Shown: piece after piece, positions 22,010 through 29,617 of the stretch
Position numbering within the stretch: the stretch's first letter is position 1
Layout of the letters: every line of letters begins with the position of its first letter
Assembly (NCBI GenBank): GCA_026692905.1
Contig: JAPLNL010000059.1
Coordinates: forward strand, 1 to 33,618
DNA length: 33,618 nucleotides
Source: Planctomycetota bacterium
GTDB lineage: Bacteria > Planctomycetota > Planctomycetia > Pirellulales > Pirellulaceae
Direction of reading: 5' to 3'
Translations under genes and position numbers: made by a program
Notes under the pieces: model-generated
Databases searched by the model: none
What the model saw: the letters and a program-made list of their open reading frames with translations, nothing else
What the model was told of the DNA's origin: nothing

Positions 22010-22861
22010 ATGAACCCTATCTTTACTATCAAGCGACGCTACGCGCTCGACGAGATCGAAGGGCTCGGGTACTTCAAGTCGGTCGAATGGGTTGAATCCA
22101 TCGACTCGACCAACAAACAGCTAGCCCAATCGGTGCGTGAAAGATCGAAGCACTTGCCGGCACTCCTAGTTGCGGATCGACAAAGCTCTGGCGTCGGTCG
22201 CGGTAGCCATCAATGGTGGTCACCAGATGGCTGCCTCATGTTCTCGATGGCTATCCCGATGGAAAGCTCGGAGCCATCCGCGGCCAACACATCGACCGAA
22301 ACAATGGTTAGTTCGGCTTTGCTCCCTCTTCGAGTCGGTTGCACCGTTGCTGAGTGTTTAGAACACCTTTCCTCTGCGAAACCAATGGTCAAATGGCCCA
22401 ATGACGTCTACCTTTCAGGCAGAAAAGTCTGTGGTGTTTTGATCGAAGTTATTCCGAAACAATCGCTTGCACCTTCGGTCGCTATCATCGGCATTGGGAT
22501 CAATTGCGCAGTCGATTTCAAAGCCGCTCCCGTTGACGTTCAAGCAAACGCGACAAGCCTGCACGAATGGCCTAGGCCAGGAGCTATAGACCCGGCAAGC
22601 ACCGAAGATGTGCTTGTGCAGTTCGTCCATCATTGGATATCGCTGGATCAACGCCAGCGAGAGAATCCTCGCTGGTTACTGGAAGACTGGCCAGAGCGAA
22701 GCTTGCTCGACGGACAATGGGTAGAAGTCAAGCATCCAGCTGGCCTCGCAAAGGGTCTCTGCCTCGGCATTAACGAAGCTGGAGCAATTCTTATTCAAAA
22801 CGAACGGCTCGAAGTGACAGAAGTGTTAGCTGGAACAATCCAATCGTATCGAATGCTTTAG
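22010..22861 (+). CDS. birA: biotin--[acetyl-CoA-carboxylase] ligase
   Basis: About 283 aa from ATG 22010. The frame could start at 21839, but those 57 residues are encoded by a REP pair and are unlikely to be native. The protein forms biotinyl-AMP and transfers biotin to the carboxylase carrier domain. Signatures are S-I-D-S-T-N-K-Q (30-37), the biotin-binding loop D-R-Q-S-S-G-V-G-R-G-S-H-Q-W (a variant of G-R-G-R-x-G-R-x-W), V-K-W-P-N-D-V-Y, K-V-C-G-V-L-I-E, and G-I-G-I-N-C. The C-terminal SH3-like domain is present (A-K-G-L-C-L-G-I). There is no N-terminal helix-turn-helix, so it is an enzyme only, not a repressor. Confidence 0.93.
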   Translation: MNPIFTIKRRYALDEIEGLGYFKSVEWVESIDSTNKQLAQSVRERSKHLPALLVADRQSSGVGRGSHQWWSPDGCLMFSMAIPMESSEPSAANTSTETMVSSALLPLRVGCTVAECLEHLSSAKPMVKWPNDVYLSGRKVCGVLIEVIPKQSLAPSVAIIGIGINCAVDFKAAPVDVQANATSLHEWPRPGAIDPASTEDVLVQFVHHWISLDQRQRENPRWLLEDWPERSLLDGQWVEVKHPAGLAKGLCLGINEAGAILIQNERLEVTEVLAGTIQSYRML

Positions 22862-22867
22862 AGTGTC

Positions 22868-22888
22868 GAACAATTGTCCCAATTGTTC
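22868..22888. repeat. palindrome GAACAATTG-TCC-CAATTGTTC after birA
   Basis: Perfect 9-bp arms with a 3-base spacer, 6 bp past the birA stop. It matches the palindrome at 3876-3899, so it is a dispersed repeat. It could form a transcript-end hairpin, but without a T-run. Confidence 0.7.
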
Positions 22889-22940
22889 TTGAGCACATTG
22901 GAAACCCCAAGCGTAAGCGAGGAGCCATCTGCAATCCCTC

Positions 22941-23000
22941 GTAGCCAAGAGTTTCGGTCGTTTTGACGAGGTAGCCGAAAGTCTTAACGACTTTCGCTAC
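22941..23000. repeat. REP pair (BIME) G, left arm damaged
   Basis: GTAG at 22941-22944 is followed by only the distal half of the left hairpin (CAAGAGTTTCGG). The right hairpin CGAAAGTC / GACTTTCG around TTAAC (22976-22996) and CTAC (22997-23000) is intact. With copy F it brackets birA. Confidence 0.85.
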
Positions 23001-23017
23001 AGAAAATACTTGGCTAC

Positions 23018-23034
23018 GGCACACGGAGTGTGCC
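23018..23034. terminator. hairpin GGCACAC-GGA-GTGTGCC at the helicase 3' end
   Basis: Perfect 7-bp stem with a 3-base loop, 8 bp beyond the stop of the minus-strand helicase gene. It has no clear T-run. It may be a dispersed repeat used as a terminator between convergent genes. Confidence 0.45.
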
Positions 23035-23041
23035 TGCTACT

Positions 23042-24346
23042 TTAACGCCTGCGTCGCGCACTGATCTTGCGCCGCATTGGATTCAAGCTTCGCTTCTTCT
23101 CTTCGACGACCGGATTGGCTTCGGATACGGAACCTTCTACGGTATCTGCCCCGGGCAATCTTGAAATCACCTTCTTCGCAAGCCCGAAGTCTTGCGCCAG
23201 CGGGTCGGCAACCAACTGACGATTGATTCGCTGCTCGATTTCGGTCAAGCAATCCCCTTGGCCCTTGAACATGAAAGTGAATGCGATCCCATCTCGTCCC
23301 ATGCGTCCGGTCCGTCCAACTCGGTGAACGTAGTCGTCCACGTCGTCCGGCAAGTCATAATTCACGATGTGGGAAATGGTCGTCACATCAATACCTCGAC
23401 CAACCACATCGGTAGCAACCAGAATCTGGACCGAGCCACTTCGTAGCGATTTGAACACCGAATCACGTTGGGTCTGGTTCATGTTGCCGTGGATCGTACT
23501 GAGCCTCATGTCGCAGAGCTCAGGGATTCGGGGCAGCACTTTTTCAAGCTGATTGTGCAGCTTGGCCGTGCCCAGTTTGGTTCGGCAGAAGATGATCGTT
23601 TGCGGTGGTTTCTCGCGAGTCAGCAACTCAACCAGCACGTCAAACTTTCGATCGGGCGAGACCGTCAAATAACGTTGCTCGATCGTGTCGACCGAGACGT
23701 CTTTTTGCGAACAGTCGACCCGAACGGGTTCGAATAGGTACTTTTCCGCCAACCTTTTGACTTCGTCGTCCAACGTGGCGCTCAAAAGCAAAGTCTGTCG
23801 ATTTTCAGGGCAGCGACGCAAGATACGTTCGATATCGGGTCGGAAGCCGATGTCGAGCATTCGGTCGGCTTCGTCGAGCACGACGCACCAAATGTTGTTC
23901 AGCTTCAGCGACCCACGATTGATGTGGTCGATGACACGGCCTGGAGTTCCGACGACAACTTGCACGTTGCCTTCGAAGGCTCGCAGTTGCTTGGTCATGT
24001 GCTTTCCGCCGGCGACTTCCAAAACCTCGGTGGGGCAGCCATATGCGAGCTTGACGAATTCTCCATGAACTTGGGCGGCAAGTTCCCGGGTTGGAACCAA
24101 AACCAGGGCTTGTGGGTAGCGCGAGGTTCGAAGCGGATCGAGCTGCTCTAGAATGGGGATGGCAAAAGACGCTGTTTTCCCGGTTCCAGTCCGTGCTTGG
24201 CCGATCACGTCGTACCCTTGCAGGGCCCAGGGAATAACTTTCGCCTGGATTGGGCTGGGTTTTTCGTACCCGAGTCGCTTGATTGCCCGCTGCGTAATGG
24301 CGGAAAGTTTGAGTTCGTCGAATGTTTCTGGCGTTTTGGTTTCCAT
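23042..24346 (-). CDS. DEAD-box ATP-dependent RNA helicase
   Basis: A 434-aa cytosolic helicase with all core motifs: Q motif region (Y-E-K-P-S-P-I-Q), motif I A-R-T-G-T-G-K-T, Ia P-T-R-E-L-A, Ib T-P-G-R, II L-D-E-A-D, III S-A-T, IV I-I-F-C-R-T-K, V A-T-D-V-V-G-R-G-I-D, VI H-R-V-G-R-T-G-R-M-G. The basic C-terminal tail (K-K-R-S-L-N-P-M-R-R-K-I-S-A-R-R-R-R) probably binds RNA. It belongs with the RhlE/CshA-like group acting in RNA decay or ribosome assembly; which one cannot be told. Divergent from the HEAT-like gene, with 134 bp between them. Confidence 0.95.
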   Translation of the reverse strand: METKTPETFDELKLSAITQRAIKRLGYEKPSPIQAKVIPWALQGYDVIGQARTGTGKTASFAIPILEQLDPLRTSRYPQALVLVPTRELAAQVHGEFVKLAYGCPTEVLEVAGGKHMTKQLRAFEGNVQVVVGTPGRVIDHINRGSLKLNNIWCVVLDEADRMLDIGFRPDIERILRRCPENRQTLLLSATLDDEVKRLAEKYLFEPVRVDCSQKDVSVDTIEQRYLTVSPDRKFDVLVELLTREKPPQTIIFCRTKLGTAKLHNQLEKVLPRIPELCDMRLSTIHGNMNQTQRDSVFKSLRSGSVQILVATDVVGRGIDVTTISHIVNYDLPDDVDDYVHRVGRTGRMGRDGIAFTFMFKGQGDCLTEIEQRINRQLVADPLAQDFGLAKKVISRLPGADTVEGSVSEANPVVEEKKRSLNPMRRKISARRRR

Positions 24347-24480
24347 GGTCCGGTCGATGGATGGTGTTCAGGCCAAGTGCAAGCCGTGGCCATCTCTTTC
24401 GTTACTCGATCAAACAAGCATTCTACGATACAGTTTGAGTACTGATTAGTTCAAAACACCCTAACGCACTTAATTGTTTC

Positions 24481-26091
24481 ATGGATACCATCCCGTTCGA
24501 CCTCCCCGACTCCGCCTACGCTTGGGCTGACCTCTCCGAAGCTATTTTGGAGGCCGGTTTCGATGAATCCGCCGGCCCAAGCCGCACTTTAATCGATCAG
24601 TGGGAGGAGCCAGACGACCCGATTTGGTCCGTCTTGAGCGCCAATTGGCTGTGTGAAAACGCGGAGTCCATTCGCGAGCAAATCGACGGAGTGACCCGAA
24701 ACCGAGCGAGGCTTGAGCAGTTTTTAACCTGCCTCATCCGGAATTTCCGACAAGCAATCGCTGTGAAAAACGGGTATTCTGACATGGAACAGCTTCAAAG
24801 GCTGGTTCTCGTTCAGCACGTTGCGGAGCTGTACAGCAAGCTCCATGGCTGGGGACTTCAGCGATGCGAAGGGAGCCTTCTCCAGGTCCTTTTTGCCAGC
24901 GGCCACTCGACAGCCATCCACCTCGGAGTCGAATTGCTCCTGGCCAAACCGCCGATCGATTGGGCCGATGTTTCACTGTCCCTGGCCCCGCTGATGCAGT
25001 CCAAGACATGGAATGTGGAGGACGTTTTTCCGAAATTGCTTCAAAGCACAACCCCTGCCGTCCTGTCTCCAGCGCTCGATGTTGCGAATTTCGTGGTTCG
25101 AAGCCGCTCCATGTCCGAACACCCAGCCGCCGGCGAACTGGCCGTTTTGCTCCGGTTAATGGGCGGACTGGTCAACCAATTAGGAATGCTCGAGGAAAAT
25201 CCGGCTCAATTCGGAAGCTCCGTGGCCGAAATCCAAAAGATCCTTTTCGACTCGGTTTCACTTTGCGTTTCCCTATGCGACACGCTCGGCTTGATCGGCA
25301 GCCAAGAGGCTGTTGGCAAACTTACTCAAGCGACCAAATTGAGCCATCGCCGTATCCGAACCGAAGCGGCATTTGCATTGGCAAAACTTGGAGAGAAGAA
25401 AGGCGAGGAGTTACTCATCGAATTGGCGGCCGATTTTTCAAGCCGGCAACGCGCGGTGGCCTACGCCGAAGAACTTGGGATCGAAGACCGCATCGATGAA
25501 CGCTGGACCAACTCGGCCGCGATCGCAGAATCCAGGCTCGCGAATTGGCTCGCCCAAAACGAACAAATGGGCATTTCGCCAAGTCGTATGGAATTGCTCG
25601 ATCAGCGAACCTTGAGCTGGCCTGGTTTCGAACAACAACAAGAATGCTTCCTGTTTCGGTTCGAATACGACATGAAAGATTCGGTGTACAGCAACGTGGG
25701 CTTCTCCGGCCCAACCTGCCATACCTTCTCACAAGATCTCGCGGACATTTCACTCGATGATACTTATGCCATTTTCGTAGGCTGGGATATCGACCACCCC
25801 GATGCATTTGAGGTCGCGCCTAATTCCTTGGATGCTCGAATCCAAGATCGCATGAACCGACTGTTGGGCTCCCTTCCGGAAAATTTGGAATTGATTGAGA
25901 CCTTGCTCTGCTTATGCTTCTTCGAACACTTCGGAATTCTAGCTCGAGTGCTCATCAACGACGAAGTCCGAATCGCCGTCATCGCCCAAGACGATCGTGT
26001 CACCTGCGAACCGTTCACGACGAAGAATAAAGCGGACCCAATGCTCACGTACTGGCTGTGGCGAGGCCGAACCTTTTTTGAATCGGTTTGA
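24481..26091 (+). CDS. HEAT-repeat-like cytosolic protein of unknown function
   Basis: 536 aa, no signal peptide, rich in Leu, Glu and Trp. The middle is alpha-helical, with HEAT-like pairs most visible at about 275-340 (L-G-L-I-G-S-Q-E-A-V-G-K-L, then I-R-T-E-A-A-F-A-L-A-K-L-G-E-K-K-G). The C-terminal ~150 residues look like a mixed alpha/beta domain (C-F-L-F-R-F-E-Y, then T-Y-A-I-F-V-G-W). Proteins of this kind occur in planctomycetes without known function. Its start at ATG 24481 follows a short AT-rich intergenic region. Possible role: protein-protein scaffold. Confidence 0.8.
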   Translation: MDTIPFDLPDSAYAWADLSEAILEAGFDESAGPSRTLIDQWEEPDDPIWSVLSANWLCENAESIREQIDGVTRNRARLEQFLTCLIRNFRQAIAVKNGYSDMEQLQRLVLVQHVAELYSKLHGWGLQRCEGSLLQVLFASGHSTAIHLGVELLLAKPPIDWADVSLSLAPLMQSKTWNVEDVFPKLLQSTTPAVLSPALDVANFVVRSRSMSEHPAAGELAVLLRLMGGLVNQLGMLEENPAQFGSSVAEIQKILFDSVSLCVSLCDTLGLIGSQEAVGKLTQATKLSHRRIRTEAAFALAKLGEKKGEELLIELAADFSSRQRAVAYAEELGIEDRIDERWTNSAAIAESRLANWLAQNEQMGISPSRMELLDQRTLSWPGFEQQQECFLFRFEYDMKDSVYSNVGFSGPTCHTFSQDLADISLDDTYAIFVGWDIDHPDAFEVAPNSLDARIQDRMNRLLGSLPENLELIETLLCLCFFEHFGILARVLINDEVRIAVIAQDDRVTCEPFTTKNKADPMLTYWLWRGRTFFESV

Positions 26092-26273
26092 TCCTCCGTA
26101 TTGCATTCCACCACTTAAACAAGCCAAATGGGCGATGCGAATGCTATCCATTCGATTTAGACCCGTTGAAGATTTCCGGTTGTTATGACTGTATCGAAGG
26201 CACCGTTCTCGCCGATAGCCAATGAGGGTTGTCAGGACTTGGATAGATTCGCGTAAATTGGTGCCAGGAAACT

Positions 26274-28193
26274 ATGCTGCTGCGGTTTCGTCGACATTGC
26301 GTTGCCTGCTTTACTTTGCTTGCATTTGAAACAGCCGTCACGAACAGTGGGTTGTTTGCACAAGAGGTTTCTCCAGACAACCAACGAAATACGCTTCGCC
26401 TGGGAGGGCCAGCTGGAACAGCCAAGTCCGCGATCCAGGCTAGCCAAAACGTCCCGACCGGTCCATCTCAAGTAGATGTTGTCTCGAAGGATACAGATGA
26501 CCAGGCCATGGACGAGATCAAACTCGTTTCGCCGTTGGTCATGAAAATTGCGACGGCGACGATGTCGCACGTTTCCCCGTTCTTTTGGTTTATGGCAGGA
26601 CCAACGAGCGACCTAGAAATCGATTCAGCAGAAGTGCTGAAAGGAATTGTCGAAGAGATAGCTGACGAACCCATCGTGGACAGTCAACCGATAGATCAAG
26701 TTCCCGGAGAACCGCTCCCAAAATTGGCGGAACGAAAACTCGCTGTCGTTGAAAACGAGCCGCCTCGTATGACGGTCCAGGAAGAGCCTGTTTTGGATTT
26801 GTCGCTTAGCGACGAAATGGCCACAGACGAATCAGATGAAGAGGATGAAGTCGCTGTTGAGGAGCCTAAAAAAGTGACGGTCGAGTCAGCTCCCCGCAAA
26901 CCCGCACCACGCCCCATCCGCATTCCTTTCGATAATGTGGAGGAGGAAAAACCGAGTCCGAAAAACTTAGCGACACAAAAGCAAGGAACACCGCGAGACA
27001 AGGATTCTCAACAAGACCAAGAAGAACCACAATTGGATCCTCGAAACAATCGAAGTGGGCGGGAAGATCAAGGAATCGATGCCCTCAAAGCTTCGAAGCC
27101 GATTTCCGATCGCCGCGAAATACGAATCGACGATCCGAAAAACGAAGGGATTCAAGTTGCGCCGATCGTTCAAAGCAAACCTTCGGATCCTGTCCTGGCA
27201 AACCGATTGCAACGGACGGAAGCTTGCCTCGCGTTTTACCTTGACCATCCCGAGTCGACCTCTGTTCGTTCACCATGGGCCGTCATGCATGCCCTGCTGG
27301 CCTTCGGCGGTGACTATGAAATGGTCCACGGACAAGGCCGAGTGAACGCCATCGGCTGGATGTGTCACAACGGAACTTGTCGGACACAGCGCATGTTCAC
27401 TCCGACTACCGCTGGCTTCAAACCTAATGTAGGTGACGGCGTCCAAGGACACGAAGGACAATTTTTAGCGATCCTCGCACAGTCCAATGTCCCCTTGAAC
27501 TATCCCATCCAGATTGGCTCGTCGAAGTATACGGTCGAGGACTTGGTTCGGTATGAGATGGCGACGTGCAAAGAAAAATCAGAACTCACCTTCAAACTCA
27601 TTGGTCTGTCGTACTATTTGGACTCGAACAAACAATGGCGAGCCAACGACGGAAAAATTTGGAGCATTTCGAAACTGATTCAAGAAGAATTGTCTCAGCC
27701 GATTATCGGCGCAGCGTGCGGTGGAGTCCATCGTCTCATGGGATTTTCGTTCTCTGTCCGTCAGCGTCAGTTGCAAGGCTTGCAAGTTAACGGCCAATAT
27801 GCACGGGCCGCAAAGTTCGTAAAAGAATATATCGATTACACTTGGCAATTGCAGAATCCAGATGGCAGCTTCAGTACGAGTTGGTACGAAGGTCGCGCCA
27901 ATGAACCGAACGAAGAACGAAAAGTACAGACTACTGGCCATATGCTGGAGTGGTTGATGTACACCTTGTCTGATGAAGAGATCAAGAGTCCACGGGTAGG
28001 TAAGTCAATCGATTTCTTGCTTTCGAAAATCCTTGATAAACGCGACCACAAATGGCCTATCGGCCCTCGTGGGCACGCGACTCGAGCCGTAGCTCTCTAC
28101 CACGCTCGTACAAAAGAAACCCTGGGTCAGCCCAGCCGAAGCTTACCGGTCAACTCAGCAGTCAAAACCGGCCCTGCCCCGATTCGGAAATAA
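26274..28193 (+). CDS. exported protein with acidic linker and alpha/alpha-toroid-like C-terminal domain
   Basis: 639 aa. Residues 1-30 are a signal peptide (R-F-R-R-H, hydrophobic core, G-L-F-A-Q). Residues ~95-300 are a disordered Glu/Asp/Pro/Lys-rich stretch. Residues ~305-620 form repeating helices resembling the terpenoid-cyclase / prenyltransferase alpha/alpha-toroid fold: H-A-L-L-A-F-G-G, G-H-E-G-Q-F-L-A-I-L-A-Q, W-Q-L-Q-N-P-D-G-S-F-S-T-S-W-Y and L-E-W-L-M-Y-T-L. The Q-N-P-D-G-S-F stretch recalls the QW-type repeats of that superfamily. No catalytic D-x-D-D motif is seen, so it is more likely a binding domain than a cyclase. Function unknown. Confidence 0.8.
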   Translation: MLLRFRRHCVACFTLLAFETAVTNSGLFAQEVSPDNQRNTLRLGGPAGTAKSAIQASQNVPTGPSQVDVVSKDTDDQAMDEIKLVSPLVMKIATATMSHVSPFFWFMAGPTSDLEIDSAEVLKGIVEEIADEPIVDSQPIDQVPGEPLPKLAERKLAVVENEPPRMTVQEEPVLDLSLSDEMATDESDEEDEVAVEEPKKVTVESAPRKPAPRPIRIPFDNVEEEKPSPKNLATQKQGTPRDKDSQQDQEEPQLDPRNNRSGREDQGIDALKASKPISDRREIRIDDPKNEGIQVAPIVQSKPSDPVLANRLQRTEACLAFYLDHPESTSVRSPWAVMHALLAFGGDYEMVHGQGRVNAIGWMCHNGTCRTQRMFTPTTAGFKPNVGDGVQGHEGQFLAILAQSNVPLNYPIQIGSSKYTVEDLVRYEMATCKEKSELTFKLIGLSYYLDSNKQWRANDGKIWSISKLIQEELSQPIIGAACGGVHRLMGFSFSVRQRQLQGLQVNGQYARAAKFVKEYIDYTWQLQNPDGSFSTSWYEGRANEPNEERKVQTTGHMLEWLMYTLSDEEIKSPRVGKSIDFLLSKILDKRDHKWPIGPRGHATRAVALYHARTKETLGQPSRSLPVNSAVKTGPAPIRK

Positions 28194-28201
28194 ACGAAGT
28201 G

Positions 28202-28224
28202 GGTCACTCTTGCCGAGAGTGACC
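28202..28224. terminator. perfect 9-bp hairpin GGTCACTCT / AGAGTGACC
   Basis: Loop TGCCG, 8 bp after the stop of the toroid-like gene and between convergent genes. It has no T-run, so a terminator role is plausible but unproven. Confidence 0.5.
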
Positions 28225-28239
28225 GTAGGCGTACCGCAG

Positions 28240-28285
28240 CTGGATTCGCCAGAATTCAGAACGTACTGAATTCTGGGGAATCCAG
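28240..28285. terminator. long hairpin CTGGATTC-CCAGAATTCAG between convergent genes
   Basis: Outer arms CTGGATTC / GAATCCAG and inner arms CCAGAATTCAG / CTGAATTCTGG pair perfectly apart from one unpaired G on each side, with loop AACGTA. It could end transcription from both sides. Confidence 0.55.
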
Positions 28286-28328
28286 TTACGATTCATGGTA
28301 TGTTCTTCCCGCCGCTCGCCTAGCTCCA

Positions 28329-29231
28329 TCAAAACAATCGAAGTTGCTTCATCGGTTGCTCAACTTCCAACTTCGGTAACTCGATCAGCTCGGGCAACTG
28401 AATTTGGATCATCTCGTGAAGTAATCTTGCAAGCCCGGGGGCGTACGTATCGTCGGGAGCATGTGTGAAGATCCAGGGCTCGTACCCATCGCGAATCCAG
28501 CTCGCAATTTGAACGGACCATTTCTCCCAATGGTCCGCAACCTCAGCAGCATTGTTTCGCCCAATCAATCGAAGCATCGGACGACGGCCCGTTGCTGTCA
28601 CTCGAAATGGACTTTTGGGTTTTCGTTTTTGCGATGTCGATTCAAGCTCATCTGCTGCGTCCATTGAATTAAGCGGACTGGAGTCGAACAAGACGCGATC
28701 CATCCCAAGCGATTGGAGCAAATCGTCGAGCCGTGACTCTTTATCCCCTTCATCGAACCAATCCAAGTGTCGCACTTCGACGGCCCATGGCCAGTCGCTG
28801 GGTAGTTTTCTTAAGAACGATTCAAGCTGCGGGAAGTAGCGGAACGAAAAGGATGGCGCAAGCTGAAGAAACGTCGGTCCAAGTCGACCGCCATCGTGCA
28901 GAATCGCAAGCCGCTCTAACCATTGCTGCAACTCTGTATCGCAACGTGCTAGCTTCAAGTCATGCGAGATGCGTCGTGGAAATTTGAAGCTAAACTTGAA
29001 TGTCGCAGCCGACGTGTCTCGCCATTTTTGAAATGTATCTGACGGTGGAACCGCATAGAACGTGCTGTTCCCTTCGACCGTAGGAAACATGCTGCTGTAC
29101 CAGGCAAGATACTCGCTAGATGGAGTACCTGTTGGATAGATTTGGTCACCCCAAGTGCGACAGCCCCAAACTGGACAGCCGATGCGATACAACCATTTGT
29201 CCCATTGTGGATTTTCGTTCGGCGACGTCAT
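28329..29231 (-). CDS. DUF72 (YecE-like) family protein
   Basis: 300 aa from ATG 29231 (M-T-S-P-N-E-N-P). The frame opens further to 29300, but those residues come from a dispersed hairpin repeat. DUF72 TIM-barrel signatures are Y-R-I-G-C-P-V-W-G, V-E-G-N-S-T-F-Y (the family's E-x-N-x-T-F-Y), F-K-F-S-F-K-F-P, L-G-P-T-F-L-Q-L-A-P-S-F, and A-V-E-V-R-H-L-D-W-F. Length is slightly above the usual 240-280 aa because of a Lys/Ser-rich insert near residue 200. Cytosolic; the activity of the family is not firmly established. Confidence 0.92.
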   Translation of the reverse strand: MTSPNENPQWDKWLYRIGCPVWGCRTWGDQIYPTGTPSSEYLAWYSSMFPTVEGNSTFYAVPPSDTFQKWRDTSAATFKFSFKFPRRISHDLKLARCDTELQQWLERLAILHDGGRLGPTFLQLAPSFSFRYFPQLESFLRKLPSDWPWAVEVRHLDWFDEGDKESRLDDLLQSLGMDRVLFDSSPLNSMDAADELESTSQKRKPKSPFRVTATGRRPMLRLIGRNNAAEVADHWEKWSVQIASWIRDGYEPWIFTHAPDDTYAPGLARLLHEMIQIQLPELIELPKLEVEQPMKQLRLF

Positions 29232-29245
29232 TGCTTTCCTGCACT

Positions 29246-29294
29246 CGTTCCCTGGCTCCGCCTGGGAACGCACTGCTCCCGAGGCTCTGCCTCG
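29246..29294. repeat. dispersed hairpins CGTTCCC...GGGAACG and GAGGCTCTGCCTC
   Basis: Two adjacent palindromes directly upstream of the DUF72 start: 29246-29270 with 10-base arms (CGTTCCCTGG-like) and 29281-29293. A related hairpin GGTTCCAAGG ... CCTGGAACC is at 29506-29530, beside the MITE-like element. Confidence 0.7.
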
Positions 29295-29346
29295 AAACAA
29301 ATTCAGAGTCGCGAGCGAGCATCGTGATAGGACGGTAGGCGAAGAT

Positions 29347-29501
29347 TAGGAGGCCGTATCACTTTCTTTTTGGAATTGCTTGCAATTTCAACGGGAGAGC
29401 GAGGCTCCTGCCGAGCTTGATTTGTAAATGGCTCGGCAGGAGCCTCGCCCTCCCAATTCCCCCAAGCGTTTTGTTGGGTTCAAAAGTCAGACTGCCTCAT
29501 A
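29347..29501. mobile_element. MITE-like element with terminal inverted repeats, copy 2
   Basis: 155 bp. Left end TAGGAGGCCGTATCACTTTC, right end (inverted) TATGAGGCAGTCTGACTTTT. The inside is GGAATTGCTTGCAATTTCAA, then the GC-rich hairpin 29393-29454 (arms GGGAGAGCGAGGCTCCTGCC / GGCAGGAGCCTCGCCCTCCC), then CCAAGCGTTTTGTTGGGTTC. It is homologous along its full length to 17173-17388, which carries extra internal DNA. It contains no ORF. The gap from here to 29617 holds only one further hairpin. Confidence 0.7.
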
Positions 29502-29617
29502 GGTGGGTTCCAAGGCAGAGCCCTGGAACCAGTTCCTTTAGGCGATCTTGCGATTGATCTAAGTTCCGAGCGGTTGAGGACAACGTTGAGGACAACCGCT
29601 CTACTCTGGGTTAGCCG

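Noticed and set aside
26274-28193. Squalene-hopene/terpene cyclase
   Set aside because: The C-terminal helices resemble the toroid fold, but no D-x-D-D motif and too few QW-type repeats are visible. The signal peptide and acidic linker also argue against it.
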